A DNA stretch of 64,000 nucleotides. It comes from a virus. The stretch covers positions 1-64,000 of the IMG/VR virus record IMGVR_UViG_3300042691_055965; one strand, written 5' to 3'. The position numbers were made by a program, and so were the translations under genes. The notes beneath the pieces are model-generated. The model was not told where the DNA came from, searched no databases, and worked only from the letters and a program-made list of their open reading frames with translations. Shown piece by piece: positions 1-6,774 of the stretch (positions are counted from its first letter, which is position 1; each line of letters opens with the position of its first letter).

Positions 1-453
1 ATGAAAAAAAATTTGAGAAAAGAATTACAAGAAATGAAGTTCTTGTTTGGATATGAAAGAGGTAGAGTTATTTCTGAGCAAAAAAACTTTCCAAAAGAAA
101 ACGATATGGAAATGATGGTTTCAGATGTAGAATTTGCTGAACCTGATACTGAAACAGAAAAGGAAGTTAAACCTGATGTTGATAGGGAAACAAGACCTTC
201 ACGACCTACAAGAAGAGAAAGAACATTCGATCCAAGTAGATTCGATCCGGCTACACGTCCTGAACCACACCCACAAGGTAGAGAAGAAGATGAGGTAGAG
301 TTTGAATTGGAACTTGATGACAAATACTTTGATGGTGCTGATGAAAAAATGTTTGATGCAGAAATTGATGAACCATATACTATGGACGTTGGTGATACTG
401 ATGTTGATTCTATTGAAGCTTTAGTAAAAAAATATTTAAATTCAAAAGGATGA
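1..453 (+). CDS. Acidic protein with capsid-targeting-type leader
   Basis: Protein of 150 aa, starting at the first base of the window; an upstream start cannot be excluded, but the N-terminus looks complete. Residues 1-26 form a basic, amphipathic leader ending in V-I-S-E, followed by Q27. This is the (I/L)xE pattern cut by T4-type prohead proteases, and the same ending recurs in other proteins of this window. The mature part is strongly acidic (many D and E) with a short Arg/Pro-rich stretch near residues 60-95. No known domain was recognised. Its stop overlaps the next start by 4 nt (ATGA), so the two are probably translationally coupled. Inference: internal head protein matured by the protease encoded at 60557. 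Confidence 0.6.
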   Translation: MKKNLRKELQEMKFLFGYERGRVISEQKNFPKENDMEMMVSDVEFAEPDTETEKEVKPDVDRETRPSRPTRRERTFDPSRFDPATRPEPHPQGREEDEVEFELELDDKYFDGADEKMFDAEIDEPYTMDVGDTDVDSIEALVKKYLNSKG

Positions 454-1436
454 AAAAAATAAACTTGTACGAAGCACCAATTGCTGACTATTTACCTGAT
501 GAATTCAAACAATACGCAAGACAATCTGCAAAAGAAAGTGAAGAATCAGGAACACCGGCAAACACTATGGAGTTTCAACGACTTATGATGGGGTTACCAT
601 CAATAGAAAGGGAACATAAAAGTGATTTGGTTGAATTGGCTGTAAATTCTTTTTATGAAATGTATCCCGATATTAAAAGTTGGGTTGATAAGGGAAGAAT
701 TGTAGTAGATGCAAATTTAGGTGGAGGTACTGGTGGACGTGTGTTACCTCAAACACCCGCAATGTCGGATATAGAAAAAGCAAAAGAAAAAGATCCTGAC
801 TTTGAAGAGCGTGTAAAAATGAGACATTACCAAAATGCGTTCACACAAGGTAAGGCTTGGGTTAATGGGTTTAATTATATTTTTAAAATTGATAATGAAC
901 TTGAAAATATCGACCCGAAGTTATATGATATGTATCGTTCATTTAGTAAGGGTGCTTCAAAATTCTATTGGGAAAATACAGAAATGCTTGAAAGAATGGC
1001 ACAACAAGCAACAGGTAGAGTTGCTTACTGTGATGTCACATTTTTACCTGATGGTAAAGTGAAAATTGAAGCAAGAGCCCCTGTCTTTCCTTTATTGTTA
1101 CACGAATTGGTAAAAGGTGGTGAATATTATCGTTCATTATTTTCTTTACCTAAAGATAGAGATGTAAGTAAAGCGATTACAAGTACAACCGATGTTCATA
1201 AACATGAAATTAAAAACATGAACTACGGTAGGGCTTTAGTTAATACAATTAGAGAAATTTTAAATAGAAGGGTTAAAGGGTATAGTCCTGATATGGAACC
1301 ACATTTGATGTCAGAATTGGAAGAAACTCTAACACCAAAAGAATTTAATGAAATTATGGATGGGATAGTAAGAAAAGATGAAGATAAAATCTTACGTTTC
1401 ATTATTAAATGTGAAAATATAGTAAAAGAATTATGA
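450..1436 (+). CDS. Hypothetical phage protein, 328 aa
   Basis: Unrecognised soluble protein. It overlaps the preceding gene and the following gene by 4 nt each, forming a tightly packed three-gene unit. It has a glycine-rich stretch around residues 90-96 (LGGGTGG) and mixed charged helices elsewhere, with no signal peptide or membrane segment. The leader typical of its neighbours is not obvious, although its first residues (MKKINLYEAP) contain L-Y-E, which would be a very short leader. Its position between two leader-bearing genes suggests a virion or head-related role, but this is inference from context only. Confidence 0.6.
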   Translation: MKKINLYEAPIADYLPDEFKQYARQSAKESEESGTPANTMEFQRLMMGLPSIEREHKSDLVELAVNSFYEMYPDIKSWVDKGRIVVDANLGGGTGGRVLPQTPAMSDIEKAKEKDPDFEERVKMRHYQNAFTQGKAWVNGFNYIFKIDNELENIDPKLYDMYRSFSKGASKFYWENTEMLERMAQQATGRVAYCDVTFLPDGKVKIEARAPVFPLLLHELVKGGEYYRSLFSLPKDRDVSKAITSTTDVHKHEIKNMNYGRALVNTIREILNRRVKGYSPDMEPHLMSELEETLTPKEFNEIMDGIVRKDEDKILRFIIKCENIVKEL

Positions 1437-1717
1437 GAACAAGAATAACTGAATCAGAAATTAATAGAATTGTTAAAAAAATTGTTTTAGAAGACAATCA
1501 ATTCGTTACAGGACCGGCAGCATCAGACAGAACTGAATTAGTTGATGACGTAATTAATAGAATTAATGAATTTGGTGACGAATACATTGCAGCATTAAAT
1601 GAATTAAATGCAGAATATCCTGTAAAACGATACAAACGTATGGAAAGACCTCGTAGAAGTGATTTCGAATTACCAAAAGGGGTTAGAGTACAAAGTTCTT
1701 ATTTTTCAGAAGATTAA
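1433..1717 (+). CDS. Small protein with RITES-type capsid-targeting leader
   Basis: Protein of 94 aa. Residues 1-20 (MRTRITESEINRIVKKIVLE) closely resemble the leaders of the proteins at 4283, 50164, 50713 and 61583: a basic start, T-E-S/R, an I-V-K/R-K/R helix, then a V-L-E end before D21. After the predicted cut the mature protein is about 74 aa, acidic in the first half and basic near residues 63-80 (RYKRMERPRR). No fold recognised. Its start overlaps the previous stop by 4 nt. Inference: small packaged head protein. Confidence 0.6.
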   Translation: MRTRITESEINRIVKKIVLEDNQFVTGPAASDRTELVDDVINRINEFGDEYIAALNELNAEYPVKRYKRMERPRRSDFELPKGVRVQSSYFSED

Positions 1718-1731
1718 AATAATCTTTTATT

Positions 1732-2373
1732 ATGGATGATAATAAGGTATTAAAAATATTTTCAAAGTTCATTGGACAAAAATATGTTAACATTGAAGGT
1801 ATTTTTTTTGAACCTGTTGAAATACTACCTACAGGTAGGGACATAGTGTTCAAAATGTACAATCCAAACGACATTTCGTATTTTGATTTAGCTTTAATAG
1901 ATGAATTGGAATCAATTTTATATGATTTCAAACAATATACCGAAATTTATTTAAAACCAATAATATCCAATTCAAAAAAAATATATTTTAATAAAGAATT
2001 GAAAGAAAAAATTGAAGAATTTTTTTCGTCTGTAAATAAATTAGATGTTTCTGACAAATATTTGAAACAAAAAATTGTAATTTACGGTAAAAGTGTGGGG
2101 TTCTATACTGAAACAGAAGAAGATAGACTTATTTTTTGGAATAAATTTATACCAAGTCGAGGATTCATTGAAAAATTACAAGACAATACAATTTTGACTG
2201 ACAATTTAGTTGAAACTATAGAAAATTATTATGATTTTTTAGAGCAAGACAGTTCTTATTGGGAATCCGAAAACATTTATATAAAAATGGATGTAATTTT
2301 GAACGATTATCCATTAGTTTCGCCTTCATGGATGGCAACTTATTATCACACAGCCTTTTTAAACTACACCTAA
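1732..2373 (+). CDS. Hypothetical protein, 213 aa
   Basis: Unrecognised protein of mixed alpha/beta character, rich in I, Y, F and D, without a signal peptide, membrane segment or the (I/L)xE leader. It begins 14 nt after the preceding gene and is last in this plus-strand unit. Its end overlaps the end of the convergent UvrC-like gene by 15 nt. No function can be proposed. Confidence 0.55.
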   Translation: MDDNKVLKIFSKFIGQKYVNIEGIFFEPVEILPTGRDIVFKMYNPNDISYFDLALIDELESILYDFKQYTEIYLKPIISNSKKIYFNKELKEKIEEFFSSVNKLDVSDKYLKQKIVIYGKSVGFYTETEEDRLIFWNKFIPSRGFIEKLQDNTILTDNLVETIENYYDFLEQDSSYWESENIYIKMDVILNDYPLVSPSWMATYYHTAFLNYT

Positions 2374-3639
2374 CATAGATTTACTACGTTTTTTACGATG
2401 AAAAGTGATAACAAACCTGTGAACTTCGTCTTGAATTGTTGCAAGTAGATTAAAAAACTTGGAATTTTCAAATTTTGTCATATTTCCATCAGAAAACAGG
2501 ATTTTTTCCGATTTATGTGATGAATTTTTACATATAGATATCAAATCTACCCTATTATTTAGTGAAAGTTCATCAAAAACCTTCTTTGCTACACTTAATT
2601 GTCCTTTTCCACCGTCAATTATTACTAAATCAGGGAGTTTTTTCTTTTCGGATAGTAATCTTGTAAACCTTCTACGTAAAACCTCATCAAAAGAAGCGTA
2701 ATCATCAGCACTTTCTACTGTTTTTATGTTAAATTTGCGGTATTCTGACGTGTTTTTCTTACCATTTGTATATCTAACTAAGGCAGATACCTTGTTATCA
2801 CCTCCAGTGTGTGAATTATCATACATTTCTATGTCAATCGGGGTGTTTTTTAAACCATATTTAGTTTTAAACTCGTCAGCAATCACCAAATAACTACCAA
2901 TTCTTGTAGATTCTACACATTTTTCATACTTATCTAAGGCATCTAACCTAAATTTAACACTATTTGCATGTTCAAACTCTAAATTCTTACTAAAACTATT
3001 CATTTGTCGTGTTAATTTACCTTTAACTTGACTAAAATTGAACAAAATAACCTGTTTTAAGTCTGAAATAATAGATTTATAGGTAAATTTATTGATATTT
3101 GACACACAAGGAGCGTCACAACGACCCATATGGTACTCTAAACAAGTAGAAAACTTGTTTTTTTCTATATTTTCAGGCGTGATATCGTATGAACAGGAGC
3201 GTAAATTAAAGATATCGTGTAATAATTCGTATAATTGATAACAAATATTACTACTTGACACACAAATTAGTGGTTCTGACACTAAATTAGTGTCATTTTT
3301 AACTTCTAAACGGGGAAAAACCTCATCAGTAAGGGTTAAATACCATTTTTTGGACTTATCATCCTTTAATTTGATGTTAAATTTAGGTTTGTATGACTTT
3401 ATTAAGTCATTTTCAAGTATAAATGCTGAATTTTCGTCCAAAGTAGTCAAAAAATCCACATCAACTATGGATTCTACCAATAATTTAGTCTTTTTAGGGT
3501 GATTTTTAGTAGAAAAGTAAGATTTTACCCTATTTGGAAGGTGTTTTGCCTTACCAACATAGATAATTTGTCCTTTTTTATCTTTAAAAAGGTAACAACC
3601 ACTTGATTTTGGTATATTTTTGAGTTTTTCTTCTAACAT
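2359..3639 (-). CDS. uvrC: UvrC-like excinuclease subunit lacking the C-terminal HhH domain
   Basis: Protein of 426 aa. Domains in order: GIY-YIG nuclease (about residues 8-95; SGCYLF, IIYVGKAK, NRVKSYF, then ENDLIKSYKPKFNI), a CLEYHMGRCDAPC cysteine segment (about 165-178), a UVR motif (about 215-245), and the RNase H-like C-terminal nuclease (about 265-420; IEMYDNSH, VIIDGGKGQL, QDEVHRFVITFHRKKRSK). Bacterial UvrC normally continues for about 150-200 residues into tandem helix-hairpin-helix motifs; here the protein stops right after the RKKRSK segment. Both incision domains appear intact. In the UvrABC system UvrC makes the two cuts around a lesion, so a phage copy may support host repair or act on phage DNA. 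Its end overlaps the convergent gene by 15 nt, which may have fixed the truncation. Confidence 0.85.
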   Translation of the reverse strand: MLEEKLKNIPKSSGCYLFKDKKGQIIYVGKAKHLPNRVKSYFSTKNHPKKTKLLVESIVDVDFLTTLDENSAFILENDLIKSYKPKFNIKLKDDKSKKWYLTLTDEVFPRLEVKNDTNLVSEPLICVSSSNICYQLYELLHDIFNLRSCSYDITPENIEKNKFSTCLEYHMGRCDAPCVSNINKFTYKSIISDLKQVILFNFSQVKGKLTRQMNSFSKNLEFEHANSVKFRLDALDKYEKCVESTRIGSYLVIADEFKTKYGLKNTPIDIEMYDNSHTGGDNKVSALVRYTNGKKNTSEYRKFNIKTVESADDYASFDEVLRRRFTRLLSEKKKLPDLVIIDGGKGQLSVAKKVFDELSLNNRVDLISICKNSSHKSEKILFSDGNMTKFENSKFFNLLATIQDEVHRFVITFHRKKRSKSMLGVV

Positions 3640-3685
3640 TTAAGCTAAAATAACGTTTTTTTGGGTAAAATACAACAAAATTAGG

Positions 3686-3692
3686 TATTTAT
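3686..3692 (+). promoter_or_regulatory. TATTTAT element before the 3697 gene
   Basis: TATTTAT followed by 4 nt and then ATG. A TTTG lies about 20 nt upstream, loosely fitting Bacteroidota promoter spacing. Candidate promoter inferred from recurrence in the window. Confidence 0.5.
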
Positions 3693-3696
3693 TTGT

Positions 3697-4245
3697 ATGA
3701 AAATCATTATAACAGAGTCTCAATACCGTTTTTTAGTCGAAAATAGTCAAGAAATAGACAATATATTAGACAAAATGAACGAATTTGGGTATGAAAACCT
3801 TGAAAATGACGAAAAAATGATGTTAAAAGACTATTCTGAATGGTTAAATCAAGGAAAAAAGGGTGATTTTACCCCTAAAAAACACCAAAAAATGGGTGAT
3901 TTTGACGAAAAAATGGGTAAAAAATGGAAAAAACAACTAATGGATGGTAGTGATTTTACCTTTACATTTGACTATTTTGATGTTTTAGATAATGAATATC
4001 TATTCTATGGGTTAGTAAATTGGGATGGTGAAGACTGGTATGGGTTAATTGCTACAGATAATAAGGGTAATTTAACTGAAATTGATTTTATTTCTGAACA
4101 AACAACCTTTAGTACCTATAATTTAGACGACAATGATAGGAATATAAATCAGCAAAAAGAAAAAAGACTACAGGAATCACTAGGGAAACTAATTCATCAA
4201 GTAAAATTCTTTTTCGAAGAAGAAGTTATTCCTGAATTAATGTGA
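3697..4245 (+). CDS. Acidic internal-head candidate with short leader
   Basis: Protein of 182 aa. The leader is short, residues 1-15 (MKIIITESQYRFLVE), ending in L-V-E before N16, and shares the ITES core with other leaders. The body has a lysine-rich segment (about residues 50-80) and a beta-rich part with repeated aromatic residues (FDYFD, YLFYGLVNWDGEDWYGLI). No known family recognised. It stands alone between the minus-strand uvrC and the next leader-bearing gene, which starts 37 nt downstream. Confidence 0.6.
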   Translation: MKIIITESQYRFLVENSQEIDNILDKMNEFGYENLENDEKMMLKDYSEWLNQGKKGDFTPKKHQKMGDFDEKMGKKWKKQLMDGSDFTFTFDYFDVLDNEYLFYGLVNWDGEDWYGLIATDNKGNLTEIDFISEQTTFSTYNLDDNDRNINQQKEKRLQESLGKLIHQVKFFFEEEVIPELM

Positions 4246-4262
4246 TTTTTAAAAAATAAAGA

Positions 4263-4269
4263 TATTTAT
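4263..4269 (+). promoter_or_regulatory. TATTTAT element before the 4283 gene
   Basis: TATTTATAAATA palindrome with 13 nt between the 7-mer and the ATG; longer spacing than in the 4-nt group. Confidence 0.4.
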
Positions 4270-4282
4270 AAATAAAATTATT

Positions 4283-4687
4283 ATGAAAAAGAAAGTAATT
4301 AGACTTACAGAAAGTGAATTGACAAATTTAATTCAAATTATAGTTGAGGAAGTTCAAATAGAAGAAGGTATTTTTGGACCGAGTGGTATGGAATTAGAAC
4401 AAAGAAAGATTGATTTAATTCGTGCTATTGATGATTTACTTGAAGAATACAACTTAACTGATGATGACTTATATAATAGTGTTGATTCAGTGGTAAAACA
4501 AGCGGCTGAAGACGGTTACGATGGTGAAGTTAAATTGATGCAAGGAAGAAGTGGAAACGTTGTATTAAAATTCATTGCAAATCCTACAAAATTCCAAAAA
4601 AGTAAATTCTACCAAAATGTGGTAAAACCGATGGTTGGTGGAATGAGACAAGGACACGGTTTCGGTTCAGGTAGAGGAGATCTTTAA
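4283..4687 (+). CDS. Small protein with RLTES-type capsid-targeting leader
   Basis: Protein of 134 aa. Residues 1-22 contain VIRLTESELTNLIQIIVE, the same RLTES-D/E-L-x-x-(L/I)-(I/V) leader as the proteins at 50164, 50713 and 61583; the likely cut follows E22. The mature part has an acidic helical half (about 35-75) and a glycine/basic tail (about 105-134, GGMRQGHGFGSGRGD). No enzymatic motif. A strong terminator lies directly downstream. Inference: packaged head protein. Confidence 0.6.
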   Translation: MKKKVIRLTESELTNLIQIIVEEVQIEEGIFGPSGMELEQRKIDLIRAIDDLLEEYNLTDDDLYNSVDSVVKQAAEDGYDGEVKLMQGRSGNVVLKFIANPTKFQKSKFYQNVVKPMVGGMRQGHGFGSGRGDL

Positions 4688-4691
4688 ATTG

Positions 4692-4717
4692 AAAAAGGGA
4701 CTATGTCCCTTTTTTTT
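4692..4717. terminator. Hairpin terminator, probably bidirectional
   Basis: Stem AAAAAGGGAC / GTCCCTTTTT with a TAT loop and a T run. On the minus strand the same hairpin ends in A/T-rich sequence after the gene ending at 4716, so it may serve both convergent genes. Confidence 0.8.
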
Positions 4718-5009
4718 ATAAATCATTTATTTTTTCATGAATTATTAAAAGTGCTTTATATGTGGTATAATGAAACTTTTTATAATTGTGTGATCGAATA
4801 GTTTGTTGAATAAAAACCAAAATCAGAATACCTAATACAACAATAGGAATTAAACCCAAGAAAGGATTTATCATATATGCAAATAAAATAAAACCGAAGA
4901 ACATAAGGTTTACAAGTGAAAAGGTAAATTTTTCTTTCCATTTGTTAACAACATCAAGAGCGTCCTGTAATTGTTTTTCTTGTTTTTCTTTTGTCTTTAT
5001 TGTTTTCAT
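4716..5009 (-). CDS. Small two-helix membrane protein
   Basis: 97 aa from the ATG at 5009; a TTG at 5033 would add eight residues but is less likely. A charged N-terminal helix (KTKEKQEKQLQDALDVVNKWKEK) precedes two adjacent hydrophobic segments (about residues 29-50 and 54-72), followed by a basic tail. Function unknown. It lies 30 nt downstream of the PAP2 phosphatase gene on the same strand, so the two may be co-transcribed. Confidence 0.6.
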   Translation of the reverse strand: MKTIKTKEKQEKQLQDALDVVNKWKEKFTFSLVNLMFFGFILFAYMINPFLGLIPIVVLGILILVFIQQTIRSHNYKKFHYTTYKALLIIHEKINDL

Positions 5010-5039
5010 ATTTTGTTTTTTACAAATATACAAAAAAAA

Positions 5040-5648
5040 TTAAATAACATCTTGATTTTTTAAAAAATTAAATAACTCTTTTGCTAATTTTTTCCCGAAA
5101 CTAATATCTGATGGATAATGTGCTTTTGCCATTTGTCTTGAATAAACAATATCTTTTGCAATTTTTTCAAAATCACTTTTAAACTCAGGATACATATAAC
5201 TTAATATGTGACATAAAAGATATGATTGTGTAGAGTGTCCCGATGGGTATGCAAAACCTGTCATTGATTTTAACAAGATATCGTTCATGTCATTATCCAA
5301 TCTGAATGGACGTGGACGTTTGTAGAACATTTTTAATTCACGAACAACTTTTGATACGTCATAATGAATTTTTTCTAATTTTTCTTTTGGGTATTTTATA
5401 TTCTTTTCTTTTAAAAGTTCCACAAAATTTCCATAAATATCATCTTTTTCTTGAACAAATCTTTTGTTTAAATCTATAGTTTTTAAAAATTTAAGTTCGT
5501 TTTTTGTTTTTTGACTATTATCTGCTGGTGGGGGAAATGACTTGAATTTATTTAAATCAAACTTTTTGAACACACCCAAGTCATGTTCTTGATTATTTTC
5601 CAATAACATAAGTTTTTGGATTCTGTTTATTTTTTCATTCAATATCAT
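5040..5648 (-). CDS. PAP2-type phosphatase with capsid-targeting leader
   Basis: Protein of 202 aa. The three PAP2/class A acid phosphatase motifs are visible: K-x6-R-P (KMFYKRPRPF, about residues 102-111), PSGHS (about 134-138) and SR-x5-H-x3-D (SRQMAKAHYPSD, about 169-180), so catalytic His and Arg residues are present. The family removes phosphate from lipid pyrophosphates, phosphatidic acid or small phosphoesters. There are no strong membrane helices, so this resembles the soluble class A type. Residues 1-17 (ILNEKINRIQKLMLLE) are a basic leader ending L-L-E before N18, as in its neighbours. Inference: a phosphatase carried inside the virion. Substrate unknown. Confidence 0.8.
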   Translation of the reverse strand: MILNEKINRIQKLMLLENNQEHDLGVFKKFDLNKFKSFPPPADNSQKTKNELKFLKTIDLNKRFVQEKDDIYGNFVELLKEKNIKYPKEKLEKIHYDVSKVVRELKMFYKRPRPFRLDNDMNDILLKSMTGFAYPSGHSTQSYLLCHILSYMYPEFKSDFEKIAKDIVYSRQMAKAHYPSDISFGKKLAKELFNFLKNQDVI

Positions 5649-5659
5649 ATTTATAAATA
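5648..5659. promoter_or_regulatory. Palindromic TATTTATAAATA shared by divergent genes
   Basis: Reads TATTTAT on both strands. Spacing is 4 nt to the minus-strand PAP2 start (5648) and 20 nt to the plus-strand start (5675). Candidate divergent promoter. Confidence 0.5.
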
Positions 5660-5674
5660 TAAAACCAATTCATT

Positions 5675-6109
5675 ATGATAACAAAAAAAGAATTACTTTC
5701 AAATGGAGTGAAAGGTGAAAAAATGATTTCAGAACAAAAAACTAAAAAAGAATTTTCCGAAATGGTGTCTTTGATATTACATTCAAGAACACAAACCCAT
5801 ACACTACATTTACAAACAGGTTCATACGCTGAACACAAAGCATTGAATGATTACTATGATTCTATTGGTGATATCTTTGATGGATTGGTTGAATCATACC
5901 AAGGTAAATATGGAATTATTGAAAGTTATAAATCTTATGACATCGCACCATATAAAAATACGGAAACTTCTATAAAATATTTACAAGACTTGTGCAAAAA
6001 AGTAGAAAATTTGAGGGATTGTTGTGAAGATTCATATATACAAAATCAAATTGATACGGTTTGTGAATTAATTAATTCAACACTTTATAAATTAAGATTT
6101 TTAAAATAA
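5675..6109 (+). CDS. Dps/ferritin-like protein with capsid-targeting leader
   Basis: Protein of 144 aa. Residues 1-20 form a basic leader ending M-I-S-E before Q21. The mature part is helical and carries a Dps/ferritin-like signature: HTLHLQTGSYAEHKALNDYYD (first part about residues 42-50; the H and E residues of a di-iron-type first and second helix), then IGDIFDGLVESYQGKYG. The family binds iron and protects DNA or, in phages, is an uncharacterised Dps-like group. It ends 1 nt before the convergent M15-type peptidase gene. Inference: an iron- or DNA-binding protein packaged in the head; metal binding is not proven by sequence alone. Confidence 0.65.
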   Translation: MITKKELLSNGVKGEKMISEQKTKKEFSEMVSLILHSRTQTHTLHLQTGSYAEHKALNDYYDSIGDIFDGLVESYQGKYGIIESYKSYDIAPYKNTETSIKYLQDLCKKVENLRDCCEDSYIQNQIDTVCELINSTLYKLRFLK

Positions 6110-6664
6110 TTATTTTATAAAATCAACATGGACGTGATCAGTATGTGCTGATTTTCCTCCTGAAGTGTCATAATCATGCCATCCTTTTGGACTATTCCAT
6201 ATTTTATAATTATAAATCACATTTTTAACTTTAAGCTCACTCGCGTTGTCAACCAAGTAGTCAGCAAGTTTTTGCATAGTCGGATCTAAATCACCTCCTT
6301 TTGCGACATAATCCAATGCATTTCCATATGAATGTTCGGACTTTATTTTTGATCCAGCAACGTATCTATCTGCATAACCCCAAATGTTACTCCACTTTCC
6401 TTTAAATTGTGGTTGTGATAGTACATTATTTAAACAATCAACTGCCGGATCAGTCAAAGATTCTAAAGGTGGAAGTGGTTCGTCTTCCATACTTCCACCC
6501 ACTTTTATTTTTACTGGTTGATTACCTGAACGATAATCTATTGCATAATCATTTTTGAAAGGATCTGAAAGTTCTTTTCCGGTTTTTGGATCAACCGCAA
6601 ATTCAAACCCTTCAACAAGTTGTTCGTTGATAATGTCTCCTAATATCTTGACAAATTTCTTCAT
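6110..6664 (-). CDS. M15/extensin-like peptidase with capsid-targeting leader
   Basis: Protein of 184 aa. The C-terminal half carries the metal-site pattern of the VanY/M15-extensin-like group: SEHSYGNALDY (S-x-H-x2-G-x-A-x-D, about residues 114-124) and a C-terminal HTDHVHVDF with the H-x-H pair (about 174-182), preceded by GWHDYD. Such enzymes cut peptide cross-links in peptidoglycan. Residues 1-14 (MKKFVKILGDIINE) form a leader ending I-N-E before Q15. Inference: a virion-borne peptidoglycan peptidase that helps DNA entry, rather than the lysis enzyme, which is probably the GH19 protein at 13395. Confidence 0.7.
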   Translation of the reverse strand: MKKFVKILGDIINEQLVEGFEFAVDPKTGKELSDPFKNDYAIDYRSGNQPVKIKVGGSMEDEPLPPLESLTDPAVDCLNNVLSQPQFKGKWSNIWGYADRYVAGSKIKSEHSYGNALDYVAKGGDLDPTMQKLADYLVDNASELKVKNVIYNYKIWNSPKGWHDYDTSGGKSAHTDHVHVDFIK

Positions 6665-6674
6665 TTGTATTAAT

Positions 6675-6681
6675 ATAAATA
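6675..6681 (-). promoter_or_regulatory. TATTTAT element before the 6664 gene
   Basis: Reads TATTTAT on the minus strand, 10 nt before the start codon. Confidence 0.45.
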
Positions 6682-6763
6682 TTTGATTTCCAGTAAATGA
6701 TAAAATTTAATTCAGGTTTGGTAAAAAACAACCTATTTCAAAATCTAACGTTATAAAATAAAC

Positions 6764-6770
6764 TATTTAT
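6764..6770 (+). promoter_or_regulatory. TATTTAT element before the 6775 gene
   Basis: TATTTAT, 4 nt, ATG. It would drive the surface protein and possibly the sensor operon behind it. Confidence 0.5.
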
Positions 6771-6774
6771 TATT

